From an uncultured Porphyromonadaceae bacterium (GTDB taxonomy: Bacteria > Bacteroidota > Bacteroidia > Bacteroidales > Muribaculaceae), in assembly GCA_900545955.1 (NCBI GenBank), contig URAU01000013.1:1-64000 (forward strand): DNA of 64,000 nt, read 5' to 3'. A program made the translations under genes and the position numbers. Shown here one piece after another: positions 46,312 to 54,844 of the stretch; the stretch's first letter is position 1; each line of letters opens with the position of its first letter. The notes beneath the pieces are model-generated. The model saw only the letters and a list, made by a program, of their open reading frames with translations, was not told where the DNA came from and searched no databases.

Positions 46312-47772
46312 TCAGTCTATTTCGATTTTCTTGTAGCGTGGCACGAGCAGCTTGATGGCTCCCCACGCCAGCAGATAGCTTACGGCGCAGATGCAGAACA
46401 CAATCATGTAGCCGGCCGGCTTCCCCTCGAAGTCGAGGAAGGTAAATGCCGCACCCTGCTCTCCGGCGTAGTAGAAGAGTTCGCCGGCGCCTGCGTTGAT
46501 CAGATACGAGCTTATGCCGCCGGCCATGGTGCCGATGCCAACGATTGAGGCCACCGTCGACGAGGGGAACATGTCTCCGATCGTGGAATAGAGGTTGGCG
46601 CTCCAGGCCTGATGGGCCGCTCCGGCAAGACCGATGATTACCGCCGGCCACCAGGGGGAATGGACGCCCAGCGGCTGAGCGAACAGAGCCAGAATGGGAA
46701 CGAAGGCAAACATCAGCATGGCACGCATGCGTCCGGCATAGGGGTTCATGCCGCGTTTCTCAACGAAGAGCTTCGGCAGATAGCCGCCGCCGATGGAGAG
46801 AACCGTTACGATGAAGTAGAGCACGAATATCAGCGCCTGTCCCATGGGGGTGTAGCTCGCGTAGCCGAACTGGTCGGAGAAATAGGCGGGAGCCCAGAAG
46901 AGGAAGAACCACCATACGCCGTCGGTCAGAGCCTTGCCGGCCACAAATGCCCACGTCTGGCGGAATGTGAAGCAGCGCCAGAACGAAATGGTCTTTGTCT
47001 CCTCGGCCTTGATTTCAGCCTTCGACTCGTTGGCCTCGTCCTGACGGATGTAGGCAAGCTCGGCGGCGTTGACGTGTTTCGATTTCTCGGGGAGAGTATA
47101 GCATCCGCTCCAGAAACCCATCCACACGAAGCCGAGCGCGCCGATAATCACGAAGGCCATCTCCCAGCCGAACTGCTTGGCCAGCACGGGGATGCACAGC
47201 GGGGCGGCCAGCGCGCCCACCGAGGCTCCGGCATTGAATATCGAGGTAGCGAAAGCGCGGTCCATCTTCGGGAAGTACTGGGCCGTCACCTTGATGGCGG
47301 CGGGGAAGTTGCCCGACTCGCCGATGGCCAGCAGGGCGCGGCAGCCGAGGAAGAGCCAGACGCTCACCGAAGCTATCGAGAGCGCCAGAGCCGAGCCCGC
47401 CTCGACGGCGCGAAGCGCCTCGACGGAAGCTATCCCTTCGTATTTCATTGTCACCCAGCCACAACCGGCATGCATCACGGCGGCCAGCGACCATATGAAG
47501 ATGGCCCAGAGATAGCCTTTGCGCGAGCCCATCCAGTCGATGAACTTGCCGGCCACGAGGCTCACGGCGGCATAGAAGAGCGAGAAGAATCCGGTTATGT
47601 GGCCGTAGTCAGCGTCGGTCCAGTGGAATTCCGGCGCTATGAAATCCTTCCAGGTAAGCGAGAGTACCTGGCGGTCGAGATAGTTGATTGTTGTGGCGAA
47701 GAATAGCAGAGAGCAGATTACCCATCTCCAGTTTGTCTTCCTGGCGGTGGCGGCAATTGAGGCTGTGGTCAT
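46312..47772 (-). CDS. MFS transporter, hexuronate (ExuT/ACS) type
   Basis: This 486-residue inner-membrane protein has about 12 membrane segments and the family opening FATTINYLDRQVLSLTW, as in ExuT-like anion:cation symporters for galacturonate or glucuronate. A long cytoplasmic loop lies in the middle. The start at 47772 (MTTASIAATARK) is chosen because upstream codons lie in a region without membrane character that runs into the RNase H gene. Direction and spacing link it to the TrmH-type gene. The substrate is inferred from the family. Confidence 0.88.
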   Translation of the reverse strand: MTTASIAATARKTNWRWVICSLLFFATTINYLDRQVLSLTWKDFIAPEFHWTDADYGHITGFFSLFYAAVSLVAGKFIDWMGSRKGYLWAIFIWSLAAVMHAGCGWVTMKYEGIASVEALRAVEAGSALALSIASVSVWLFLGCRALLAIGESGNFPAAIKVTAQYFPKMDRAFATSIFNAGASVGALAAPLCIPVLAKQFGWEMAFVIIGALGFVWMGFWSGCYTLPEKSKHVNAAELAYIRQDEANESKAEIKAEETKTISFWRCFTFRQTWAFVAGKALTDGVWWFFLFWAPAYFSDQFGYASYTPMGQALIFVLYFIVTVLSIGGGYLPKLFVEKRGMNPYAGRMRAMLMFAFVPILALFAQPLGVHSPWWPAVIIGLAGAAHQAWSANLYSTIGDMFPSSTVASIVGIGTMAGGISSYLINAGAGELFYYAGEQGAAFTFLDFEGKPAGYMIVFCICAVSYLLAWGAIKLLVPRYKKIEID

Positions 47773-47834
47773 GGTAAAACGTTTAGGTATCGTATAGATT
47801 CGGAAATTAATGATAGGCAGTGATGTAGAATGAT

Positions 47835-48491
47835 TTATTTTCGGCCGAAATCGGCGGGAATCTCGCCCCATGCGTCGGTGTCCCAGCGCAGCACGGGGTT
47901 TTTCGTCTGATGTGTGCGCACCCAGAGGTCTGCGCGGGCAAGCAGCTCGAAAATCTTCCTGTTGGCGGCCGAAGGCTGCAGTTTGGTGCGGCATCCGCGG
48001 TTTTTCAGCCAGCTGCGCGCCGTGCGCGAGTCGGAATAAATCGGGGTTGTGGAGTCTCCCTTTTTCCAGAGATATGCAAGTGCATGTACTAAGGCGAGAT
48101 ACTCGGCTATATTGTTCGTTCCTTCAGGATAAGGTCCCACATGGAAAAGCTCTGTGCCGGAGCGCACGTCGACTCCCCGGTATTCCATCATGCCGGGATT
48201 GCCGGCGCAGGCACCGTCAACGGCTATGGAGTCGGGATTGATTTCGGGAATCTCGAAAAGCTGAGCCTGGTGTGCGCGGGCCTTTTCGGCATTGTGGGCG
48301 GCGATGGCCTCGATAATCGAGGCCTGGTCGTTGGGATCGCCGCGGAATGCGATGGCGGCGGCAGTGGAACTGTCGAAAGCCTTGTAGCGGGCGCCGGGAA
48401 AGCCGTCGACCTGTTCGAGGCAGTCGTCCCAGTCTTCGTAGATTCCGGGCTCGCGCCCTACCCATACCACGTAGTATTTTCGTTTGGCCAT
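47835..48491 (-). CDS. Ribonuclease HI with viroplasmin-like N-terminal domain
   Basis: This 218-residue enzyme should cut RNA in RNA:DNA hybrids. The N-terminal domain (about residues 4-48, KYYVVWVGREPGIYEDWDDC) is the caulimovirus viroplasmin-like hybrid-binding fold. The RNase H part shows the acidic residues in AVDGACAGNPG, NNIAEYLALVHAL, PIYSDSRTARSW and the last Asp in DTDAWGEIPADFGRK. It lies between the transporter and the AlaDH-like gene on the same strand. Confidence 0.93.
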   Translation of the reverse strand: MAKRKYYVVWVGREPGIYEDWDDCLEQVDGFPGARYKAFDSSTAAAIAFRGDPNDQASIIEAIAAHNAEKARAHQAQLFEIPEINPDSIAVDGACAGNPGMMEYRGVDVRSGTELFHVGPYPEGTNNIAEYLALVHALAYLWKKGDSTTPIYSDSRTARSWLKNRGCRTKLQPSAANRKIFELLARADLWVRTHQTKNPVLRWDTDAWGEIPADFGRK

Positions 48492-48533
48492 TGGCTTGAG
48501 GTGTGATTGATTCGGTTTTCGTTCCGGCTCTGC

Positions 48534-49787
48534 TCAACTTAGCGACAGGAGAATGGCTATGTCGGTATAGCTCAGGCCGGCGAGCGATGCCACTTTTGGG
48601 TTGACGGCTTTGCCCATGAAGGTCAGAACGGCCTGCTGCAACCCCGCCGACAGCGGCAGGCGCGCGCCGGCGCCGCCCCCTTCGCAGTCGGCAATCTGGT
48701 TGAGAAGAGTTATGAAGGTGTCGCTCAGAGCCATGGCGGCCGTGCGCGGCACGGTGCTTCCGGGGTTGATGAAGCAGTAGCGGCGGTAGGTGGCTTCGTC
48801 GTTGAGGTCGTTGACCATCGAGAAGCCTGTGGCCTGGGTACATTTCAGGGTGTCGAGTTCGCCCAGGTCGATGGGCCGTAGCGACGTAAATGCCCTGCCG
48901 GGGCATTCCGATAGGTCGAATACCAGAGCGTTGCGCTTGAGAATTGCCGTGGGGTCGCCGTCGACGGGCAGGGCGCTGGTGCGCTCGGTGACTACCACGA
49001 TATCGGCCGTTCGCAGTGCGCTCTCAAGCACACGCGGATGGAGCGACGAACCGATCACTCCCCCTCCCAGCTGGCGCAGGGCCGTGCGCAGCCGGTAGAC
49101 ATCGTCGTCGAAGAGGCGCACTATGGCTCCAAGGCCCATGGCCGAGCGGGCGGCGGCAGCGGCGGCCAGGCAGGACCCTATGATTGTCACTTCGCAGGGT
49201 ATCACCCCGGCGATGCCGCCCAGAAGTATTCCCTTGCCGTTTACGGGGTCGGCGAGCATCGATGCCGCTATGGTCATGGCGCTGCGTCCGTCGATTTCCG
49301 AGAGGATGTCGCCGAACGGGCGGTTGCCCTGCGGATCGCGCACCAGGTCGATTGCGATATTGATTATGCGCCGCGAGAGCAACTCCTTGATTACCTCCGG
49401 GGCACTCTTGCGGTTGAAGTTCGCCAGACTCAGGAGCATGGCGCCGCGGTGGAGCTGACGGATGTCGGAAATCTCCAGCGGAGCCAGATGTATCACGATG
49501 TCGGCGCCGAGGGCCTGCGAGCGCGGACATATCTGCGCCCCGGCGCGCACGTAGGCGCGGTCGCTGTAGTGGATATAGGAGGCGGCATCGGCCTCCATCC
49601 TTACGGCGAAGCCCATACGCGTGAGCGTGCCCACGGCCTCGGGTGTAAGCGGGAAGCGCTTTTCGGCGTGGTTGAGGCACTTGGGCAGACCGATAGTGGC
49701 GCGTCGGCGCGGAGTGGCTGTTTCGACCATAGCCTCCTTTACGTCGGGAGTCGACTGTGTTTCGGCAGAAGTCATTTCATGTGGCAT
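48534..49787 (-). CDS. Alanine dehydrogenase/PNT-like protein with altered NAD loop
   Basis: This 417-residue protein matches AlaDH/PNT enzymes over its length (N-terminal IGLPKCLNHAEKRFPLTPEAV, central LLGGIAGVIPCEVTIIG). In active members the next residues form a glycine-rich GxGxxG loop. Here they read IIGSCLAAAAAARSAMGLGA, so two of the glycines are missing, which may weaken NAD binding. It could be a diverged or regulatory paralogue. Its start overlaps the shikimate kinase stop by 16 bp (an inner ATG at 49775 is possible). Confidence 0.75.
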   Translation of the reverse strand: MPHEMTSAETQSTPDVKEAMVETATPRRRATIGLPKCLNHAEKRFPLTPEAVGTLTRMGFAVRMEADAASYIHYSDRAYVRAGAQICPRSQALGADIVIHLAPLEISDIRQLHRGAMLLSLANFNRKSAPEVIKELLSRRIINIAIDLVRDPQGNRPFGDILSEIDGRSAMTIAASMLADPVNGKGILLGGIAGVIPCEVTIIGSCLAAAAAARSAMGLGAIVRLFDDDVYRLRTALRQLGGGVIGSSLHPRVLESALRTADIVVVTERTSALPVDGDPTAILKRNALVFDLSECPGRAFTSLRPIDLGELDTLKCTQATGFSMVNDLNDEATYRRYCFINPGSTVPRTAAMALSDTFITLLNQIADCEGGGAGARLPLSAGLQQAVLTFMGKAVNPKVASLAGLSYTDIAILLSLS

Positions 49788-50323
49788 TCGATAAGTTTAA
49801 GGAATCGTTGGCGTGAGGCCGCAATCTCGTCGGCGGTCTCAAGCAGGTCGGAGGGGAAGGTGAGCGCCGCCTGCGAGTAGAAGGGTTGGCGTTCGGCCTG
49901 TTTGGCGGCGATGAAGCGTCTAAGTTCGTCGTGTGACAGCCCGGCTATGAGAGGGCGCCTGGCTGCTCCCTCCGAGAGGCGGCGCAGCAGTGCTTCGTCG
50001 GAGGCCCGGAGCAGGACGGTCAGACCGTTGGCGTTCATCCACTCCATATTCCCCGGCTGGCAGGGTGTCCCGCCTCCGCATGCCACCACGGTGCCCGATG
50101 TGGCAGCCAGTTTCCGTAGCGTATCTGATTCGAGGCGACGGAAGTACGCCTCTCCCTTTCGGCTGAAGATTTCGGCCACGGTGGCGTCCTCGGCCTGTTC
50201 TACTGCCTCGTCGAGGTCGACAAAACGCAGGTGCACTCCACCCGGGCCGATGGCCCCGTGGAGCGCCCGGCCCAGGGTGGTTTTCCCTGAGCCCATGAAT
50301 CCTATGAGGAATATCGGTTTCAG
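49772..50323 (-). CDS. aroK: Shikimate kinase with a non-ATG start
   Basis: This enzyme phosphorylates shikimate in aromatic amino-acid synthesis. The P-loop reads IGFMGSGKTT, followed by VDLDEAVEQ and the VACGGGTPC block, and the LID region RRPLI. The first ATG (50296) falls inside the P-loop and would remove its first Gly and the beta-strand KPIFLI. In-frame codons continue upstream. The codon at the place of the usual Met is CTG (50323), 16 nt after the mscL stop, so a CTG start is proposed, giving 183 residues. No ATG, GTG or TTG fits better. Confidence 0.85.
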   Translation of the reverse strand: MKPIFLIGFMGSGKTTLGRALHGAIGPGGVHLRFVDLDEAVEQAEDATVAEIFSRKGEAYFRRLESDTLRKLAATSGTVVACGGGTPCQPGNMEWMNANGLTVLLRASDEALLRRLSEGAARRPLIAGLSHDELRRFIAAKQAERQPFYSQAALTFPSDLLETADEIAASRQRFLKLIECHMK

Positions 50324-50339
50324 GCTGCCTGAGCGATGC

Positions 50340-50783
50340 TTACTTTTTAGCCTGCTGCTCCTTGAGGAGGTCGCGGATTTCGGTAAGAAGCTGTTCTTCC
50401 TTCGAAGGCTCGGCGGGAGCGGCTGCTGCTTCTTCCGCCTCGGCCTTGGCCGTGCGTTTGCGCATATTGTTGATGAATTTGATCATCACGAAGATACAGA
50501 AGGCTACGATGAGGAAATCGACGATGGTCTGCACCCACGCGCCCCAGTTCATCGTAACTTCGGGCTTGAGCACTTCCTGGCCGTCGGTCACGGCTTTCTG
50601 AATCACCCATTTATAGTCGGTGAAGTTGATGCCGCCGGTAGCCACGCCGACCAGAGGCATGATGATATCGTCGACGAGCGAGCTTACGATCTTGCCGAAG
50701 GCTGCGCCGATGATTACACCGACTGCCATGTCGACTACGTTGCCTTTCATGGCAAACTCTTTGAATTCTTTTACAAACGACAT
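50340..50783 (-). CDS. mscL: Large-conductance mechanosensitive channel
   Basis: This 147-residue inner-membrane protein opens under membrane tension to release osmolytes. It shows the amphipathic start FVKEFKEFAMKGNVVDMAVG, pore helix TM1 (VGVIIGAAFGKIVSSLV), TM2 (FLIVAFCIFVMIKFI) and the C-terminal helical bundle. The cytoplasmic tail is rich in Ala and Glu. It is directly upstream of the shikimate kinase gene on the same strand. Confidence 0.96.
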   Translation of the reverse strand: MSFVKEFKEFAMKGNVVDMAVGVIIGAAFGKIVSSLVDDIIMPLVGVATGGINFTDYKWVIQKAVTDGQEVLKPEVTMNWGAWVQTIVDFLIVAFCIFVMIKFINNMRKRTAKAEAEEAAAAPAEPSKEEQLLTEIRDLLKEQQAKK

Positions 50784-50884
50784 AGTTGTTAGGGGGTATT
50801 ATGAGTTGTTAAATTGCTTTTTAGCGGAGGTAGCTGAGATTGCTATGATAGCTAAGGGGGCTATTGTAGCTACTCTGTTTGCTG

Positions 50885-51256
50885 TCAGTCGAAGTCGGAG
50901 ACCGAGGTATTGAATGCATCCATGGCCTCGCTGAAAGCTTCGCCAAAGATGGCTGCGAAAACAACGAGCATGGCCACAACCGCCACGGATATAATCAGTC
51001 CGGCCACGGCCAGGGCGCGCGGCCGCCTGCCCAGCCCTATGCATGAGAATACAAGGCCGAGCACCCATATTATCCAGCCGAAAATCGGAATAAACCCGAT
51101 GAAAAGGCTCAACAGCGAGAATATGAAGCCCAATATGCCCATAACATTGGTGGAATTGCTGGGAGGCGGGGGCATATAGGGGTTGTAGGGCTGACGGTAC
51201 TGTGGCCGCGGAATTTCGGGGATATGCTCGGGCTGACGGTAGGATGGATTTTCCAT
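50885..51256 (-). CDS. DUF4190-like small membrane protein
   Basis: This 123-residue protein has a Pro/Tyr-rich N-terminus (about residues 1-35) and then hydrophobic segments (NVMGILGFIFSLLSLFIG; IIWVLGLVFSCIGL; AVAGLIISVAVVAMLVVF), a pattern like DUF4190 membrane proteins. The function is unknown. The start is set at 51256 (MENPSY). The longer frame to 51352 reads through a REP-like palindrome. It is upstream of mscL on the same strand. Confidence 0.7.
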   Translation of the reverse strand: MENPSYRQPEHIPEIPRPQYRQPYNPYMPPPPSNSTNVMGILGFIFSLLSLFIGFIPIFGWIIWVLGLVFSCIGLGRRPRALAVAGLIISVAVVAMLVVFAAIFGEAFSEAMDAFNTSVSDFD

Positions 51257-51330
51257 AGAGCGCGTATATTCAATAGAAGGATAATATGCATGTCGGCCGT
51301 TTATGCTGTCTGAAACCTCGTCGTGAGATT

Positions 51331-51447
51331 GTAGGGATGCACCCTGGTGCATCCGTCATCTCTGATGGTCGATTTATCGATAGTCGGATGGTGTTGCAGA
51401 ACCAACAGAATTCACCCATATTGTAGGGACGCACGGCTCGTGCGTCC
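51331..51447. repeat. Two types of REP-like palindromes
   Basis: At 51331-51354 lies the GATGCACC/GGTGCATC type seen at 35.3 and 63.2 kb. At 51423-51447 lies a second type, TAGGGACGCACG-GCT-CGTGCGTCC. Both begin with GTAGGGA. Confidence 0.7.
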
Positions 51448-51556
51448 GTGCGGGGGTAGTGCAACACCCTTACTATCCTTTTTGGTGGCAGACATAAATA
51501 TTATTGCCTTTAGTTATTGTGCAAATATACTAAAATAACACCTCAATACAAAAAAG

Positions 51557-51587
51557 CGCCGAAAGCATCGCGAAGAATGCTTCGGCG
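51557..51587 (-). terminator. Second terminator downstream of ubiE
   Basis: CGCCGAAAGCAT and ATGCTTCGGCG pair with one bulged base, followed on the minus strand by CTTTTTTG. Confidence 0.5.
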
Positions 51588-51673
51588 GTGATGAAAATTT
51601 TTTGTTAAATCGAGGTGTATCGTGATTGCGTCTGCCCTGTGAGTGCGGTTGTGGGGGATGCGGTTTTAACTAA

Positions 51674-51702
51674 AAAAAGGTCGTCATCCCGACGACCTTT
51701 TT
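51674..51702. terminator. Perfect hairpin downstream of ubiE
   Basis: AAAAAGGTCGTC and GACGACCTTTTT form a perfect 12 bp stem with a 5 nt loop and T runs on both strands. It is the first terminator met by transcripts of the phoH-purC-ubiE run. Confidence 0.7.
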
Positions 51703-51731
51703 CCTTTAAACCTTTATCTTAATCTAATACT

Positions 51732-51812
51732 ATGAAAAACACACATGCAAAGGAAACAAGTTTTTGGAAACTGTGCAATAGCGCGGGTGTGTTTTTAACA
51801 CTTATTCGCTAA
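51732..51812 (+). CDS. Doubtful 26-residue peptide frame
   Basis: A short frame with an ATG and AAA-rich start (MKNTHAKETSFWK…, stop TAA at 51812) follows the hairpin at 51674-51702 on the plus strand. No promoter or ribosome-binding site is evident. It might be a leader peptide or chance. Confidence 0.15.
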   Translation: MKNTHAKETSFWKLCNSAGVFLTLIR

Positions 51813-51892
51813 AAAATTAGCAAAATTCACCAAAAATTGGCTCGACCGGGCGTATGCGATGCCATATGCGCCACAAGCGGGTGCCAAATCGG

Positions 51893-52636
51893 CTATTGCG
51901 GTTTCCTGGCTGTGTAGATGGCGCACACTCCGAAGGTAAGAGGGGTCAGGCGTGCGTCGGTCAGGCCGGCTTCCCGCATAATATCGAGCATCCGGCTGCC
52001 TCCGGGCATCGCGGCTATCGACTGCGGCAGGTAGGTGTAGGCGCGGCTGTCGGAGCTCACGATGCGACCCACTGCCGGAATCACGGCGCGGGTATACAGA
52101 TTATAGAACGGGCGCACGAGTTTCGACCCTGGCACGGCAAGCTCGACCACGCAGAGTATCCCTCTGGGGCGAAGCACCCGGGCCATTTCGGCGTAGCCTT
52201 TGGCAAGCTGCTCGAAATTGCGCACGCCGAAAGCCACTGTGATGGCATCGAACGACGCGTCGGCATAGGGGAGGGCAAGGCAGTCGGCCTTACGCAGCTC
52301 GATGCGGTCGGTGAGCCCGGCCTGTTCGACCTTGCGGCGTCCGAATGCGAGCATTTCTTCGCTCAGGTCTATTCCGGTGATTGTGGCTTCCGGCATGGAG
52401 CGGGCGAGTTGCAGGGCGAAGTCGGCTGTTCCGGTAGCTACGTCGAGAATCGCCTTCGGGCATGTTGCCGCCACCATCTCCACGGCCTTGCGGCGCCATC
52501 GGCGGTCGATGCCGAGGGTCATGGCGCGGTTCATGAAATCGTAGGCCGGGGCAATGGAGTCGAACATGCGCTCCACCTGCTCGGTCTTCGAGTCGGCTGA
52601 GCCGTAGGGGGTTATCGTTTCGGGTGTGGTGGCCAT
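51893..52636 (-). CDS. ubiE: Demethylmenaquinone methyltransferase
   Basis: This 247-residue enzyme (UbiE/MenG) methylates demethylmenaquinone with S-adenosylmethionine in the last step of menaquinone synthesis. It shows MFDSIAPAYDFMNRAMTLGIDRRWRRKAV, the SAM loop LDVATGTADFALQL and GVRNFEQLAKGYAEMARVLRPRG-type blocks of the family. It overlaps the purC stop by one base (TGATG), so translation is coupled. Anaerobic respiration in Bacteroidales relies on menaquinone. Confidence 0.95.
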   Translation of the reverse strand: MATTPETITPYGSADSKTEQVERMFDSIAPAYDFMNRAMTLGIDRRWRRKAVEMVAATCPKAILDVATGTADFALQLARSMPEATITGIDLSEEMLAFGRRKVEQAGLTDRIELRKADCLALPYADASFDAITVAFGVRNFEQLAKGYAEMARVLRPRGILCVVELAVPGSKLVRPFYNLYTRAVIPAVGRIVSSDSRAYTYLPQSIAAMPGGSRMLDIMREAGLTDARLTPLTFGVCAIYTARKPQ

Positions 52637-53586
52637 CAGTCGCGCAGCATGTTGAGGCAGGAGAGCACGTTGTCGGCAATGCGGCTTTCAAGATGCTCTT
52701 CGGGGGCTTTGACGAATTTCTGTCCGGTAATAAGTTCGTACAGCTCGATATAGCGCTCGGATACCTCCTGGCAGAAAGCATCGGTCATTTCGGGTACAGA
52801 CTGCCCCTCCTTGCCCATGAATCCATTGTCGATGAGCCACTGACGCACGAATTCCTTCGAGAGCTGGCGCTGGGCTTCCCCTTTTTCGAAGCGCTCCTCG
52901 AAGCCGTCGGCATAGAAGTAGCGGCTGGAGTCGGGGGTGTGGATTTCGTCGATGAGAATAACGCGGCCGGCGCGTTTGCCGAATTCATATTTTGTGTCGA
53001 CAAGAATCAGGCCTTTTTCGGCTGCCATCTCGGTGCCGCGGGCGAAGAGCTGGCGCGTATACTGCTCCATCACTGCGTAGTCCTCCTCGCTTACCAGACC
53101 CTGGGCGATGATTTCCTCGCGCGAGATATTCTCGTCGTGGCCCTCGGCGGCTTTGGTGGTGGGGGTAATGATGGGCTCGGGGAAGCGCTCGTTCTCGCGC
53201 ATCCCGTCGGGAAGCTTCACGCCGCATAGCTCGCGCTTGCCGGCTGCATATTCGCGCCATGCGCTTCCGGTGAGGTAGCCGCGGATAATCATCTCCACGG
53301 GGAAGCCCTCGCAGCGGTAGCCTACGGTGACCATCGGGTCGGGCGTGGCCAGGCGCCAGTTGGGCACGAGGTCGGCGGTAGCCTCAAGGAAGTAGGTAGC
53401 TATCTGGTTGAGCACCTGGCCCTTGTAGGGGATGCCTTTCGGGAGGATTACGTCGAATGCCGAGATGCGGTCGGTAGCCACCATTACGAGGAGGTCGTCG
53501 GCCACGGAATAGACGTCGCGCACTTTGCCGTGATACACGTTGGTCTGGCCGGGGAAATGAAAGTCGGTTTTGGTAAGTGTAGCCAT
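52636..53586 (-). CDS. purC: SAICAR synthetase (purine synthesis)
   Basis: This 316-residue enzyme joins CAIR and aspartate with ATP in purine synthesis. Family blocks are GKVRDVYSVADDLLVMVATD, ISAFDVILPKGIPYKG, and DTKYEFGKRAGRVILIDEIH with the Ser-containing TPDSSRYF. The start at 53586 (MATLTKTDF) is chosen; upstream codons (to 53661) lack family similarity. It sits between phoH and ubiE in one direction. Confidence 0.95.
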   Translation of the reverse strand: MATLTKTDFHFPGQTNVYHGKVRDVYSVADDLLVMVATDRISAFDVILPKGIPYKGQVLNQIATYFLEATADLVPNWRLATPDPMVTVGYRCEGFPVEMIIRGYLTGSAWREYAAGKRELCGVKLPDGMRENERFPEPIITPTTKAAEGHDENISREEIIAQGLVSEEDYAVMEQYTRQLFARGTEMAAEKGLILVDTKYEFGKRAGRVILIDEIHTPDSSRYFYADGFEERFEKGEAQRQLSKEFVRQWLIDNGFMGKEGQSVPEMTDAFCQEVSERYIELYELITGQKFVKAPEEHLESRIADNVLSCLNMLRD

Positions 53587-53629
53587 TGTGGGTTGGATTG
53601 GGGGAATATTGGGTGATAAGTTGGTTTTG

Positions 53630-54622
53630 TCATGCCGGGGCTTCGGCGTCAGCGTCCTCATTGCCTTGGGGCGCCTGCTTCTTCTGCTCCTCGTCGAAAG
53701 CCTGGTAGGCTTCCACGATGCGCTGCACCAGCTGATGGCGCACTATGTCCTTCTTGCCGAACTCCACCTTTCCGATGCCGGGAATGTCGCGGAGTATACG
53801 CAGCGCCTGAACGAGTCCCGAAGTGGCCGTGCGCGGCAGGTCGATCTGGGTTACGTCGCCGGTGATTATCATCTTGGCGTTGACGCCCAGACGTGTGAGG
53901 AACATCTTGATTTGGTGGGTGGTGGTGTTCTGCGCCTCGTCGAGCACGATTACAGCGTCGTTGAGCGTGCGGCCGCGCATAAATGCCAGCGGAGCAATCT
54001 GGATTACCTTCGTCTCCATGTATTCCTTGAGCTTGACGGCCGGAATCATATCCTCGAGCGCATCGTAGAGCGGTTGAAGATAGGGGTCGATTTTGTCCTT
54101 CATATCGCCGGGAAGGAAGCCGAGCTTTTCGCCGGCCTCCACTGCTGGGCGCGACAGGATAATCTTCTTTACTTCGCGGTTTTTCAAGGCTTTGACGGCC
54201 AGCGCGATGGCCACATATGTCTTGCCGGTACCGGCCGGTCCGAGGGCGAACGTCAGGTCGTTGTGGCGGAAGCTGTCGGCGAGTTTCTGCTGGTTGGGGG
54301 TACGCGCGGCGATGGGTTTGCCGTTCACGCCGTAGATTATCACTCCGTCGGCACGCGAGTCGTGGGGTGTCTCGCCCTTCATTATATCGAGGATCACATC
54401 CTCGGTGAGTTTGTTGAATTTGGCGCAGTAGGCTTCGAGTTCCTTGATTTTCTTTTCGAATTCCTCGGTCTCGGCATCGTCGCCTATCACTTTTATCACC
54501 GACCCGCGGGCCGCCATGCGCAGCTTGGGGAAAAGGTTGCGGATCAGCTGCATGTTGGAGTTGTTGACCCCGTAGAAGCTGACGGGATCGGCGCTGTCGA
54601 TAATTACAATACGTTCTATCAT
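53630..54622 (-). CDS. PhoH-family ATPase
   Basis: This 330-residue cytoplasmic protein has the Walker A ALGPAGTGKTYVAIALAV (about residue 135) and Walker B VLDEAQNTT typical of PhoH-like ATPases, with an N-terminal KH-like region (about 25-75, GSVIKVIGDD). Members are linked to RNA metabolism (YbeZ type) and interact with YbeY. The C-terminus is acidic and Gln-rich. It starts the run phoH-purC-ubiE. A TAAATTTG promoter element is at 54643-54650. Confidence 0.92.
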   Translation of the reverse strand: MIERIVIIDSADPVSFYGVNNSNMQLIRNLFPKLRMAARGSVIKVIGDDAETEEFEKKIKELEAYCAKFNKLTEDVILDIMKGETPHDSRADGVIIYGVNGKPIAARTPNQQKLADSFRHNDLTFALGPAGTGKTYVAIALAVKALKNREVKKIILSRPAVEAGEKLGFLPGDMKDKIDPYLQPLYDALEDMIPAVKLKEYMETKVIQIAPLAFMRGRTLNDAVIVLDEAQNTTTHQIKMFLTRLGVNAKMIITGDVTQIDLPRTATSGLVQALRILRDIPGIGKVEFGKKDIVRHQLVQRIVEAYQAFDEEQKKQAPQGNEDADAEAPA

Positions 54623-54642
54623 CAGTCGGAATAATTCAGTTG

Positions 54643-54650
54643 CAAATTTA
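54643..54650 (-). promoter_or_regulatory. -7 promoter element of the phoH-purC-ubiE run
   Basis: The minus strand reads TAAATTTG, matching TAnnTTTG, about 21 bp before the phoH start codon, so the leader is very short. Confidence 0.5.
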
Positions 54651-54831
54651 CTAAAAAAAAGTCAAATCAAGGCTTTTCGGCTACACCTATGGCGGCGTTG
54701 TGTATGGAAATCCGGAATTCCGGCGCGTCGCCTCGCCGTGCGGGCTTCCGGTGTGCGTGGCACCCCCTCTGTTTTATTAACAATGTACGCAAATGGAAGG
54801 TTGGTGGTTCGGCGGTTTGATGAAAAAACGT

Positions 54832-54839
54832 TATATTTG
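54832..54839 (+). promoter_or_regulatory. -7 promoter element, AddA-like gene (leaderless candidate)
   Basis: TATATTTG matches TAnnTTTG and ends 5 nt before the ATG at 54845, leaving almost no 5' leader. The GTG at 54839 that would extend the frame lies inside the element itself. Confidence 0.55.
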
Positions 54840-54844
54840 TGGGT

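Larger units (their letters stand above)
51257..51892. other. Intergenic region with REPs and hairpins
   Basis: No sizeable gene is seen. It contains REP-like units (51331-51354, 51423-51447), a promoter element TATATTTG on the minus strand (51522-51529), two terminator hairpins for ubiE (51557-51587, 51674-51702) and a doubtful 26-codon frame (51732-51812). Confidence 0.55.
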
